A DNA stretch of 64,000 bases from Verrucomicrobiota bacterium (GTDB lineage Bacteria > Verrucomicrobiota > Verrucomicrobiia > Opitutales > UBA953), in assembly GCA_016871415.1 (NCBI GenBank), contig VHDL01000010.1, positions 1-64,000 of the forward strand, written 5' to 3'. The position numbers and the translations under genes were made by a program. Position 1 is the first letter of the stretch, and every line of letters begins with the position of its first letter. A model generated the notes under the pieces. That model did no database searches and was not told where the DNA came from. It saw only the letters and a list, made by a program, of their open reading frames with translations. Positions 52,141-60,471 of the stretch are shown one piece after another.

Positions 52141-52869
52141 ATGCGGGGCGCCGGCCAGCCGATCACGGTGCACGTCGGTGGGCGTGAGACCCACGTCTGG
52201 CCGAGGATTTCCGAGCGCTCGCTTCGGATGCGCCTGAGCGTGAAGCCCGGACCTAAAGTGGTCCTTTCGTATCCGCCCCATGCGACCCACGCCTCGGCGA
52301 TCACCTTCCTGAAGGACAATCTCGGCTGGCTGGAGCGCGCCCTGGGTCGCTCTCGCGCCGTGCAGCCTTCGCTGCTTCGGCATCTTGAGAGATTTCCCTG
52401 GATGACCCATGACGACCGTCTGCTGGACGTGCGCATCGAGACCGCCGGCCGCATCCTCGTGAGGATGGACCAGGAGGAGGACGCCGTGACGCTGGCGCTG
52501 CCTGTCGAGCGGCGTGACCTCGCCGCCGCTAAGGCCGTACGCCGCGCCGCGGAGGATGGACTGTGCAGGGCGGTGAGCAGGCTCGGTCGCCTGACCGGAG
52601 TCGCCTTCGCCGACGTGACCGTGCGGGATCAGACGTCCCGTTGGGGGTCGTGTTCAGCCAGCGGATCACTTTCGCTCAACTGGAGGCTGGTGCTGCTTCC
52701 GCCCAAGCTGCACGACCATGTGATCCTGCACGAGCTGGCCCATCGCAGGCACATGGACCATTCCGACCGGTTCTGGGCCCAGCTGGCCGCCTGGGATCCT
52801 GACTGGAAGAAGCACGACCGTGAGCTCACCAGAAGCTGGTCGGTCATTATGGACCTGGGTCGCGCATGA
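52141..52869 (+). CDS. YgjP-type zinc metallopeptidase (DUF45)
   Basis: A 242-residue protein. QTSRWGSCSASGSLSLNWRL (about 162-181) and HVILHELAHRRHMDHSDRFW (about 193-213) form the YgjP pattern, with HELAH binding zinc and a third His in MDHSDRFW. The N-terminus has the family's Arg-rich beta strand (RSLRMRLSVKPG). It is predicted to be a cytosolic metalloprotease; its substrates are not known to me. It starts three bases after mazG and overlaps the NUDIX gene by four bases. Confidence 0.88.
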   Translation: MRGAGQPITVHVGGRETHVWPRISERSLRMRLSVKPGPKVVLSYPPHATHASAITFLKDNLGWLERALGRSRAVQPSLLRHLERFPWMTHDDRLLDVRIETAGRILVRMDQEEDAVTLALPVERRDLAAAKAVRRAAEDGLCRAVSRLGRLTGVAFADVTVRDQTSRWGSCSASGSLSLNWRLVLLPPKLHDHVILHELAHRRHMDHSDRFWAQLAAWDPDWKKHDRELTRSWSVIMDLGRA

Positions 52870-53429
52870 GCGTCGTCCGCGCTGCGCAGAGTCCCGACGA
52901 AAGGTTCGACGTCGTCGACGAGCACGACCGCGTCATCGGCGTGGCCGAGCGTGGCGAAGTCCACCGCCTCGGACTGCGTCACCGGGCCGTGCACATCTTC
53001 TGGGCATCCTCCCGTGGCCTGGTCTGTCTCCAACGCCGATCGTATTCCAAGGATTCGTCGCCGGGCCTGCTCAGTTCATCCTGCGCCGGCCATGTCGATT
53101 CCGGTGAGACCTACTTGCGGGCCGCCGTCAGGGAGTTCCGCGAGGAACTGGGGATTACGCTCAGCGCCGACGATCTGCTCGAAGTGGATTACGCGTCCTG
53201 TCACCCGGAGCTCGGCAATGAGTTCGTGAGGACCTACGTCGTGCGGGGCGACTGGCGTCCCGCCCCCTCAGGCAGCGAGGTTGACTCCCTGATCTGGCGC
53301 AGCCCCCCGGAAGTTATCGCATGGGTCGCGACCGAGCCCGCGCTTTTCGCCAGCCCGCTCCATCACCTGCTTGCGCGGGACGCCGTCGAAAAGGCCTTCC
53401 GGGCACTAGGAGATTGTCACGCTTCGTGA
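52866..53429 (+). CDS. NUDIX hydrolase (Idi/YfcD-like)
   Basis: A 187-residue NUDIX protein. FDVVDEHDRVIGVAERGEVH at the N-terminus resembles the isopentenyl-diphosphate isomerase/YfcD subgroup. The Nudix box is GHVDSGETYLRAAVREFREE followed by LGI (about 78-100), with all Glu residues present. It hydrolyses a nucleoside diphosphate linked to another group; the substrate cannot be told. It lies between the YgjP-type gene and the acyltransferase gene and belongs to the same operon. Confidence 0.88.
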   Translation: MSVVRAAQSPDERFDVVDEHDRVIGVAERGEVHRLGLRHRAVHIFWASSRGLVCLQRRSYSKDSSPGLLSSSCAGHVDSGETYLRAAVREFREELGITLSADDLLEVDYASCHPELGNEFVRTYVVRGDWRPAPSGSEVDSLIWRSPPEVIAWVATEPALFASPLHHLLARDAVEKAFRALGDCHAS

Positions 53430-53447
53430 GCTGAAGGATAAAGCGCC

Positions 53448-54101
53448 GTGACCGCCTCAGCCCCCCAGTCCGCCGAAGCGCCCGAAAGGGTGCCTTGGTA
53501 TCACTGGATCTGGGTCGCCCCAGTGGCCGTCCTGTTGCGTCTTTGGCTGGCGACCCTGAGGTTCCGCCCGGAACCGGTACGGGTTGAAGATGCGGGCGGT
53601 CCGCGGATCATCGTCCTCTGGCATGAGAACCTTTTCGTGACGGTGCTGGTCGTGCAGCGTTGCCTGGGCAGGAGGGTCACCGCCCTCATCAGCGCCAGCA
53701 AGGACGGCGCCTGGCTCGCGGCCTTCTACCGGATGATGGGCGTCTCCGCCGTGCGCGGTTCCTCCCATCGGGGAGGGGTCGGGGCGCTCGTCGCGTTGAC
53801 CCGTGCGGTCCGGTCGGGCTCCCATGCCGGAGTGACCCCCGACGGTCCACGCGGACCCCGAAGGATAGTCAAGCCGGGGGTGGCCGCGCTCGCGCGTCTT
53901 ACTGGCGCGCCTTTTCTCGTCCTCGGCATCCGGCACGCCTCCGCCTTGAGTCTGTCCAGCTGGGACCGCTTCCGTCTTCCCGTGCCTTTCAGCGTGGTCG
54001 AGGTGGACATGGTCGAACTTCCCGGCCCTTCCGCCGATGAGTCCGACGAGCAGGTGACCGCCCGGCTGGGGTCGTGCCTGGGCAGGCTCAGCCCCGATTG
54101 A
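53448..54101 (+). CDS. DUF374 lysophospholipid acyltransferase-like protein
   Basis: A 217-residue protein with an N-terminal membrane segment (about 20-37). The DUF374 pattern is clear: IIVLWHENLF (about residue 51), LISASKDGAWLAAF, VRGSSHRGGVGAL and VTPDGPRGPRRIVKPG (about 126). It likely transfers an acyl chain to a lysophospholipid or lipid A precursor; in LPS-bearing bacteria such genes often sit beside kdtA or lpx genes. The start is GTG at 53448 with AAGGA ten bases before it. The 3' end overlaps ribE by 14 bases. Confidence 0.87.
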   Translation: MTASAPQSAEAPERVPWYHWIWVAPVAVLLRLWLATLRFRPEPVRVEDAGGPRIIVLWHENLFVTVLVVQRCLGRRVTALISASKDGAWLAAFYRMMGVSAVRGSSHRGGVGALVALTRAVRSGSHAGVTPDGPRGPRRIVKPGVAALARLTGAPFLVLGIRHASALSLSSWDRFRLPVPFSVVEVDMVELPGPSADESDEQVTARLGSCLGRLSPD

Positions 54102-54687
54102 CGGGACCGAGCAGCTTCTCGGCATACTTGGCCAGAAGGTCCGACTCGAGGTTGATCCGATCGCCGGCTTTTCTTTCCGCCAGGTTGGTGCAGGTGAAGG
54201 TATGCGGGATGATCCAGATGGTGAAGCCGTCGTCAGCGACTCCGGCCACCGTCAGTGACATACCGTCCACCGTGACGCAGCCTTTGAGCACGATGTGACG
54301 CATCACGCCTGGCGGCGCCGTGACCACAAGCTTCCAATCCCCGCCGACCTGAGCGAAGGAGGCGACCGATCCGCAGCCGTCGACATGTCCGGTGACGAAA
54401 TGACCGCCCATGCGGTCCGTGGGACGGAGGCTGGGCTCGAGATTGACCCGGAGGCCGGGCTTGAGGTCGCCGAGGTTCGTGAGACGGAGCGTCTCCTCCA
54501 GCAGGTCGAAGGATCCGCCGTCGGTCAGCTTTTCGGACACCGTGAGGCAGCACCCGTTGACGGCGATGCTGGCACCGACCTCCGCCCGTGCGACGACGTC
54601 AGACCGGACCGTGAGCCTGGCTCCGCCGTTTTCGCGGGACTGGATTCGGACGACCTTCCCGGCCTCCTTGACCAATCCCGTGAACAT
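54088..54687 (-). CDS. ribE: riboflavin synthase, alpha chain
   Basis: A 199-residue protein made of two lumazine-binding repeats. The first starts MFTGLVKEAGKVV with VNGCCLTVSEK (about 42-52). The second has GGHFVTGHVDGCGSV (about 95-110) and MSLTVAGVADDGFTIWIIPH. It joins two molecules of dimethyl-ribityl-lumazine into riboflavin. It has no other rib genes nearby. A CGTTTA six bases before the ATG has no matching -35, so the promoter is unclear. Confidence 0.95.
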   Translation of the reverse strand: MFTGLVKEAGKVVRIQSRENGGARLTVRSDVVARAEVGASIAVNGCCLTVSEKLTDGGSFDLLEETLRLTNLGDLKPGLRVNLEPSLRPTDRMGGHFVTGHVDGCGSVASFAQVGGDWKLVVTAPPGVMRHIVLKGCVTVDGMSLTVAGVADDGFTIWIIPHTFTCTNLAERKAGDRINLESDLLAKYAEKLLGPVNRG

Positions 54688-54726
54688 GCGGTTTAAACGA
54701 AAGGGTCCGTCACCGGCCCCGGGGGA

Positions 54727-55023
54727 TCAGTTCTGCTTGCCGTCCTGCGCCCGCTTGGCCTTCTCTTCAGCCTCAATCTGGGCGCGGATGCGGTCTCGCT
54801 CTTCCTGCTCGATGTTCTTGAGTCTGGCCTGGCGACGCTCGTCCTCTTCGACGGCACTGCGAACCTCGTGTTCCACCTCTTCGGAAGCCTTCTTGAACTC
54901 GCGCTTGGCCTTGCCGAGACCGCGGGCGAGTTCGGGAATCTTAGAACCACCGAACAGCAGGAGGGCGACGGCGAGAATGGCCCAGAAAACAGGGCCGTCG
55001 AGCAAGGCGAGGGGGAGGTTCAT
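54727..55023 (-). CDS. tatA: twin-arginine translocase subunit TatA/TatE
   Basis: A 98-residue protein. One N-terminal membrane helix (about 9-24) is followed by the [16 protein letters not shown] hinge and amphipathic helix of TatA/E. A long acidic-basic tail ([19 protein letters not shown]) is likely coiled. It forms the pore of the Tat pathway for folded proteins. The tail is longer than in most TatA. No tatC is in the window. ribE is 39 bases downstream. Confidence 0.93.
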   Translation of the reverse strand: MNLPLALLDGPVFWAILAVALLLFGGSKIPELARGLGKAKREFKKASEEVEHEVRSAVEEDERRQARLKNIEQEERDRIRAQIEAEEKAKRAQDGKQN

Positions 55024-55036
55024 GGTCGGATTGCGT

Positions 55037-55066
55037 TTGCTGGGATGACTGAATGGTCACTATTAA
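55037..55066 (+). promoter_or_regulatory. promoter of the acylphosphatase-ABC operon
   Basis: TTGCTG (55037-55042), 18 bases, TATTAA (55061-55066), then 13 bases to the ATG at 55080. AAAGGA at 55069-55074 just before the ATG can serve as the ribosome site if transcription starts early. Confidence 0.4.
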
Positions 55067-55079
55067 CGAAAGGAACCCC

Positions 55080-55361
55080 ATGTCAACCCACGTCTCCCAT
55101 CGTGAAGTATGGTACACGGGTCGCGTCCAAGGGGTGGGATTCAGGGCGGGCGTGCTGGGTGTGTCGAGGGGGTTCGAGGTCACGGGCTACGTCCAGAATC
55201 TGACCGACGGCAGGGTGTATCTCCATGCGGAGGGCCTTGAGCCCGAGCTGGTGGACTTCCTCGCCCAGATTGAGACCTCCATGGACGGACACATACGCGG
55301 TGCCGAAGTACGCGCCTTCACGGGCGTACGCACCTGTTGCGAATTCTCCATCCGCCGATGA
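55080..55361 (+). CDS. acyP: acylphosphatase
   Basis: A 93-residue single-domain enzyme. GRVQGVGFRAGV (about residues 15-26) has the phosphate-binding Arg and GYVQNLTDGRVYL (about 39-51) the catalytic Asn. It hydrolyses acyl phosphates such as acetyl or carbamoyl phosphate. The ATG at 55080 has an AAAGGA ribosome site; an upstream ATG in frame would add nine non-conserved residues. It overlaps the ABC ATPase gene by four bases. Confidence 0.93.
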   Translation: MSTHVSHREVWYTGRVQGVGFRAGVLGVSRGFEVTGYVQNLTDGRVYLHAEGLEPELVDFLAQIETSMDGHIRGAEVRAFTGVRTCCEFSIRR

Positions 55362-56209
55362 AGTCCGCCGTCTCCATCCGCAATCTTACCAAGGACTTCG
55401 CCGTCGGCATGCGCGGACTCAAGTTGCGCGCGGTCGACGACGTCAGCATCGAGATGCCGGCTGGGCAGGTCTTCGGACTGCTCGGTCCCAACGGATGCGG
55501 CAAGAGCACGACGCTGAAGATCGCGCTCGGACTCGTGCAGCCGACCTCCGGGACGACCTCAATCCTCGGGGATGGGGCCGCCTCGCCGGAGGCGCGTCGT
55601 CGGACGGGGTTCCTTCCGGAGGCGCCGTATTTCCACCGATTCCTCACCGGACGCGAACTGGTGCGCTACTGCGCGAGGCTCAGCGGCGTCGGCGAAGACG
55701 GGCTCGACGATGCGGTCGGGCGGGCCCTTGAGCTGACCGCAATGAGCTCCGCCGCCGACCGGCCCGTCGGCACCTATTCCAAGGGCATGCTGCAGCGCAT
55801 CGGCCTTGCTCAGGCGGTCGTGCACGGCCCCGAACTGGTCATCCTGGACGAGCCGACCGCGGGCGTCGACCCGGTCGGCGCGGCGGCCATCGGCGGCATG
55901 ATTGCGGAGATGCGCAGTCAGGGCCGGACCGTCGTCCTCTGCTCTCACCTGCTGGGGCAGGTCGAGCAGGTCTGCGACCGCATCGCCATCATGGACCGGG
56001 GCATGGTCGTGCTTCAAGGCGCCGTGGACGAGGTCCTCGCCGGCCGCGACCGGCATCTCATCGAGGTCAGCTCCTTGACGCGGGAGGCCGAGTCGGCCGC
56101 ACGTGAAGCGCTGGCTCGGGCGGGCGCCGTGGTGGAGGGCGTCAGCCGGCCCCGCCGGACGCTCGAGGAACTTTTCCGCGAGCTCGTCACCGGCAGCAAG
56201 GACGCATGA
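55358..56209 (+). CDS. ABC transporter ATP-binding protein (ABC-2 type)
   Basis: A 283-residue ATPase. Walker A is GPNGCGKSTT (Lys49), the signature region is YSKGMLQRIGLAQA (the LSGGQ motif is reduced to YSKGM, as in many ABC-2 exporters), Walker B is LVILDEPTAGVDP, and the H-loop is VVLCSHLL. It drives the membrane protein encoded by the next gene, with a four-base overlap. The exported substrate is unknown. Confidence 0.92.
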   Translation: MKSAVSIRNLTKDFAVGMRGLKLRAVDDVSIEMPAGQVFGLLGPNGCGKSTTLKIALGLVQPTSGTTSILGDGAASPEARRRTGFLPEAPYFHRFLTGRELVRYCARLSGVGEDGLDDAVGRALELTAMSSAADRPVGTYSKGMLQRIGLAQAVVHGPELVILDEPTAGVDPVGAAAIGGMIAEMRSQGRTVVLCSHLLGQVEQVCDRIAIMDRGMVVLQGAVDEVLAGRDRHLIEVSSLTREAESAAREALARAGAVVEGVSRPRRTLEELFRELVTGSKDA

Positions 56210-57042
56210 CCATGGACGCCCTGCGCCGAACCCATTGGATTGCCCGGATCACCTTCCTGGAAGCCGTCCGCCAGCGTCTCTTCTCCTTCCTCTTGCTCCT
56301 CGGGGCCGCCCTAGCCGTCTCCTCGGTGGCCTTCCGTTTCCTCAACTTCGGACATGGCGAACTCAAGTTCGTCGCCGACTTCGGGTTCGGCATCCTCTTC
56401 CTCTTCGGTTCGCTGCTGGCCGTCGTCATGACCGCCCAGCTTCTTTACGCCGAACTGGACAACCGTACCGCGCTGACGCTCCTCGCTAAGCCCGTCAGCA
56501 GGTCGGAATTCCTCCTCGGAAAATTTCTCGGAGTCTGGGCCGTCCTCGGCGTCTTCATCGTACTGCTCTGCTCCATCCTGGCGGGCGTCTTGCTGACCCG
56601 TGCGGCCGAAATCGCGCCGGTCGCCGAGGCCGCGGGCAGGGTGCCGCCGTCGGTCAACGCCGCGGGTCTGGCGATTTTCGCGCTGCTGCAGTGGATGAGG
56701 CTCGGCATCATCGCGGCCCTGACCCTCTTCCTCGCCGCCGGCGCCAGGACCTTCCTCTTCAGCGTCGTGGCCGGCATGCTCGCCGTCCTCGGAGGGCAGC
56801 TGCAGTGGCTGGCCCAGGATCTCCTCACCAAACCCGACGTCGGCTTTTTCCAGCGTTCCCTCGCGTGGTTCGCCACGCGGGCTGTGCCGAACCTGCAGCA
56901 GTTCAACATCGGCGACGCCCTCGTGCTCGAGTCCGCCGGAGCCCCCGCCGGAGCGGCGGCCTCCGCGCTCCTGGCCGGCTCGCTGCACCTGCTGGCCTTC
57001 CTGTTCCTGGCCTGCGCGCTTTTCCGGCGCCGGGAGATCTGA
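56206..57042 (+). CDS. ABC-2 type permease
   Basis: A 278-residue membrane protein with about six helices, including FLLLLGAALAVSSVAFRFL and FGILFLFGSLLAVVMTAQLL. TALTLLAKPVSRSEFLLGKF is the typical ABC-2 block near residue 90. It forms the pore for the adjacent ATPase. It overlaps the ATPase gene by four bases, and its stop shares a base with the next start (TGATG), so the three genes are coupled. Confidence 0.88.
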   Translation: MTMDALRRTHWIARITFLEAVRQRLFSFLLLLGAALAVSSVAFRFLNFGHGELKFVADFGFGILFLFGSLLAVVMTAQLLYAELDNRTALTLLAKPVSRSEFLLGKFLGVWAVLGVFIVLLCSILAGVLLTRAAEIAPVAEAAGRVPPSVNAAGLAIFALLQWMRLGIIAALTLFLAAGARTFLFSVVAGMLAVLGGQLQWLAQDLLTKPDVGFFQRSLAWFATRAVPNLQQFNIGDALVLESAGAPAGAAASALLAGSLHLLAFLFLACALFRRREI

Positions 57043-57815
57043 TGTCGGCCTGGGCGACATGGACGGCGTCCGCGGCCTTGCTCATCGCGGCCGGGTCGGC
57101 CTCCGACCGTTCCTGGGCGGCCGTTCGTCCGTGCATTCCCGAACTCGGCGCACGGCAGCTGGAGCTGAGTGCAGGGCAGGGCGTGCTCCTGGGCGTGCTC
57201 GGCGGCCTCCGCACCCTCGTGGCCGACGTGTCCTGGCTGCGCAGCTACGTCCTGTGGGAGCGTAAGGAGGAGGCCGGCTGCGAGGCCCTGATGCGGCTGG
57301 CGTGCACGCTTGACCCGCATGCCCGCTATTTCTGGGAGCAGACCGGTTTCGCCGTCGGTCTCGACATGGCCAACTGGGAGATTCGACGTCGCGGTGGATA
57401 CGCGCGGGTCTCGAAGGAGGTCCAGGATCACGTCTTCGCCGCGTACGCGCGCAAGGGCATCGCCGTCCTCGAGGAGGGCGCGAGGACCTCGCGGAACCGC
57501 GCGCCCTTCCTGATCGTCGCCGGACAGCTCGCGGAGATGAAGGTCAGGGATCAACGGATGGCCGCCACCTACTACCGGGCGGCCGCGGAGTCGGAAGACG
57601 CGCCGTGGTATGCTGCCAGGTTTGCCGCGCGCACGGCCTGGGAGGCGGGCGATCGTGCGCAGGCCTACGCGTGGTATCGCGACCATTGGTCTTCGGTGCT
57701 CCGCGTCAGGCACGAGGACCGCGCTCCGGATGACCTCGCGGAGCTGCGGATGATGGAGGACGCCCTGGGGGTTCCGGCGATGCGACGCATTCCGAGACAG
57801 CCTTGGGAGCGCTGA
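57042..57815 (+). CDS. uncharacterised TPR-like anchored protein
   Basis: A 257-residue protein that begins with a signal or anchor (residues 5-20). The rest is helical and TPR-like; a repeat region ASEDAPWYAARFAARTAWEA near residue 193 and AYAWYRDHW later are typical of tetratricopeptide pairs. The segment ADVSWLRSYVLWERKEEAGC lies near residue 63. I know no name for it. It is coupled to the ABC pair and may be a partner of that exporter. Its stop abuts the topB stop on the other strand with no bases between. Confidence 0.65.
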   Translation: MSAWATWTASAALLIAAGSASDRSWAAVRPCIPELGARQLELSAGQGVLLGVLGGLRTLVADVSWLRSYVLWERKEEAGCEALMRLACTLDPHARYFWEQTGFAVGLDMANWEIRRRGGYARVSKEVQDHVFAAYARKGIAVLEEGARTSRNRAPFLIVAGQLAEMKVRDQRMAATYYRAAAESEDAPWYAARFAARTAWEAGDRAQAYAWYRDHWSSVLRVRHEDRAPDDLAELRMMEDALGVPAMRRIPRQPWER

Positions 57816-60440
57816 TCAGAAGGGGTCGTCCGGCTTCTTCTCCGCCTTTGGCGCCTTAGGCTTCCGAGGGGGGAACTCGAACCACCAGCCCCGCTCCTTG
57901 TCAGCTACGAGGAAAGCCTCGAAGGTGCGCCGGGTCCGGTTGGAGACGAACTTCTTCGGCCCCGTCCGCCCTTCGCGGAGGATCTTGGAGACATCCTCCG
58001 GGGAAATCGGGCACTTGAGCATCTCGACGTTGAGGCTGAAGGTCTTCTTGGCACCGGCCGCCTTGGCCTTGGCGGGGCAGACGCGGTAGCCGGCGGCGGG
58101 CGTCTGCTGGACCGGCAGACCGCTCACGGGACAGTCGCCCAGCACGGGCCATGATTCGTCGAACGGCGCACCGTCCGGATCTCCGTCGCGAGGAGGGAGG
58201 TCGAGCGCCGAACGCAGCTGTCCGTCCTTGTCCTCGAGCTTGATGTAACCGGAATAATTGCGTCCTGACTTGAGGGATTTGAAGTCATGGAACGGGCCGA
58301 TGCGCCTGGTGCTGATGAGTTCGGCGAGTTCGGACGGCGAGAGCGGCCTACCACCGAGCTCCCGGTAGACGAGGACGGCGGGAACGGTCTTCCTTCCCTG
58401 CGTAACTGTCTCGGTGGAGACGTACCTGCGGTCATCGCCCATCATGGGCGTGCCTCCGGGGGAAAGGACCTCCGGCTCGACCTTCTCCGCCACGACGGGC
58501 GTGTCGATGCGCTTGCGCACCTTGTCGATCATCTCTGCGACCTGGCTGCGGATGCCTTCCATGAAGACCACGGGATCCAGCTGGCCACGCTCCATCTCAC
58601 GCAGCCGATGCTCCCATTCACCAGTCAGCACGGGGTCGGCGAGGAGCAGGAGTTCGTTGCCGGACAGGAAGCGCTCCAGCTTGAAGGCCTTGCCCGTGGG
58701 CACCAGCTCCTTGCCCTGACGCTCGATGTACTTCTGTGACAGAAGCCCCTCAATGGTGGCCGCACGCGTGGCGGGCGTGCCGAGACCGCGCTCCTTCATG
58801 GCCTCGGCCAGCGCCTCGTCATCGACCAGCTTGCCGGCGTTCTCCATCGCGCCGAGCAGCGAGGCCTCGTTGTAACGGGCGGGAGGCTTGGTCGCGTCCT
58901 CCCTGATGTCGACGCCGAGCACGTCGGCCCGGGCGGGATCACCGTCGGCGGCGCTGAGCGCGGGCAGGCTCGCCGAGCCTTCCTTGTCACGATCATCCTC
59001 GACCTCGGCCTCCTGGCCCCAGACGGCGCGCCAGCCGGCCACGACGAGGACCTTGCCGGACGTGCGGAAGGCGTGGTCGCCCACCTGAGTGATACGTACC
59101 GTCTCCTCAAACTCCGCCTGCGGGAAGAAGACGGCGACGAACCGGCGTACGACGAGGTCGTAGATCCGCTGTTCCACGTCGGTGAGTCCGACGGGGATGG
59201 TGCCCGTGGGGACAATCGCGAAGTGGTCGCTGACCTTCTTGTTGTCGAAGACCCGTCGGCCGGCCGCGTCGACCCATCCGCTCGAAAGGACCGTGCGGGC
59301 GTGCTCGCCCGAGGCGTGCCCGGCGGCGAGCTGGGTCAGGACCTCCTTGGCCGTGGCCACGTAGTCCTCGGGCAGATGCTGGGAGTCCGTGCGCGGGTAG
59401 GTGAGCGCCTTGTGCTTTTCGTAGAGGGACTGGGCCACGCCGAGGGTCGTCTTGGCCGAGAATCCGTAACGGCGGTTACCTTCGCGCTGGAGGGTAGTCA
59501 GGTCGAAGAGCCGCGGGGCGGAATCCTTCTTGGGCTTCTTCTCATCCGTAACCGTGCCGCGGCCGGCGGCGCGGGCGGATTCGGCGACGGCCCTCGCCTG
59601 CGTCTCATCGTAAAAGCGTTCGGCCTCCTTGCGGTCTTGGACGCCGGGCACTTGCGCGGAGCCGCGGTACTGTCCGGCCCGCACGCCGAAATCGGCCTCC
59701 ACCTTCCAGAATGCCTTCGGTACGAAGTTGCGGATCTCCAGCTCGCGTCGCACGACCAGCATCAGCGTCGGGGTCTGCACGCGGCCAACGGGGTGGACGC
59801 TCTCCTTGCTGATCTTGCCACCACCGAGCATCTTGGAGGCGGCCCGCGTCAGGTTGAGCCCCACGATCCAGTCCGATTGAGAGCGGCAGATGGAGGAGGC
59901 CCGGAGGCCGGATTTCTCGGACTTCTCCAGGAGGTGGTCGAAGGACTCACGAATCGCGGAGGGCGTCATGCTCGTGAGCCAAAGCCGACGTTCGGGCAAC
60001 TTCGAGCCGGCCAGGACGCAGACCATGTGGAAGATCAGTTCGCCTTCGCGTCCGGCGTCACAGGCGTTGACGACGTCGCCGACGTCATTGCGCTGGAGCA
60101 GCTTCTTGAGCAGCTGGAAGCGTTCGCCGGAACCGCGCTCGGACCTGGTGCGGAGCACTTCCTTGCTCAAGCGACCGTCAAACTGTGGCGGCAGGATGGG
60201 GAGGTTGCGCAGGGTCCAGGATTTCCAGTCAGGATTGAGTTCGTGCGGTTCGACCAGTTCCGCGAGATGACCCACCGCGGAGGAGATTACCCAGCGGTCA
60301 TCCTCGAAGACGTCGCCGGACTTTGGGACTTTCAGGACCTTGGCGAGGTCGGCCGCGACGGACGGCTTTTCGGCGATGACGAGGGTCTTGCCGCTGTTGG
60401 CGACAGCGTCATCGGACTTCTTCTGGGGCTTCTTGGGCAT
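57816..60440 (-). CDS. topB: DNA topoisomerase III (type IA)
   Basis: An 874-residue type IA topoisomerase. The Toprim domain has LVIAEKPSVAADLAKVL (about 20-36) and NACDAGREGELIFH (about 125) with the metal Asp/Glu residues. The active Tyr is in ALTYPRTDSQHLP (near residue 350). VGRVQTPTLMLVV and MKERGLGTPATRAATIEGLL are family blocks. The C-terminal ~150 residues hold a zinc-finger-like or degenerate repeat (CPVSGLPVQQT, KCPISPEDV). It decatenates DNA and relaxes negative supercoils. It follows the aminotransferase gene by 31 bases. Confidence 0.93.
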   Translation of the reverse strand: MPKKPQKKSDDAVANSGKTLVIAEKPSVAADLAKVLKVPKSGDVFEDDRWVISSAVGHLAELVEPHELNPDWKSWTLRNLPILPPQFDGRLSKEVLRTRSERGSGERFQLLKKLLQRNDVGDVVNACDAGREGELIFHMVCVLAGSKLPERRLWLTSMTPSAIRESFDHLLEKSEKSGLRASSICRSQSDWIVGLNLTRAASKMLGGGKISKESVHPVGRVQTPTLMLVVRRELEIRNFVPKAFWKVEADFGVRAGQYRGSAQVPGVQDRKEAERFYDETQARAVAESARAAGRGTVTDEKKPKKDSAPRLFDLTTLQREGNRRYGFSAKTTLGVAQSLYEKHKALTYPRTDSQHLPEDYVATAKEVLTQLAAGHASGEHARTVLSSGWVDAAGRRVFDNKKVSDHFAIVPTGTIPVGLTDVEQRIYDLVVRRFVAVFFPQAEFEETVRITQVGDHAFRTSGKVLVVAGWRAVWGQEAEVEDDRDKEGSASLPALSAADGDPARADVLGVDIREDATKPPARYNEASLLGAMENAGKLVDDEALAEAMKERGLGTPATRAATIEGLLSQKYIERQGKELVPTGKAFKLERFLSGNELLLLADPVLTGEWEHRLREMERGQLDPVVFMEGIRSQVAEMIDKVRKRIDTPVVAEKVEPEVLSPGGTPMMGDDRRYVSTETVTQGRKTVPAVLVYRELGGRPLSPSELAELISTRRIGPFHDFKSLKSGRNYSGYIKLEDKDGQLRSALDLPPRDGDPDGAPFDESWPVLGDCPVSGLPVQQTPAAGYRVCPAKAKAAGAKKTFSLNVEMLKCPISPEDVSKILREGRTGPKKFVSNRTRRTFEAFLVADKERGWWFEFPPRKPKAPKAEKKPDDPF

Positions 60441-60471
60441 GCGTAGGATGATAACCGACTGTCAAATCGGG

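Noticed and set aside
60441-60465. TTGACA at 60465-60460 upstream of topB as a -35 box.
   Set aside because: The distance to the ATG leaves no room for a -10 box; the only TATCAT lies six bases away. topB is better read as part of the panD operon.
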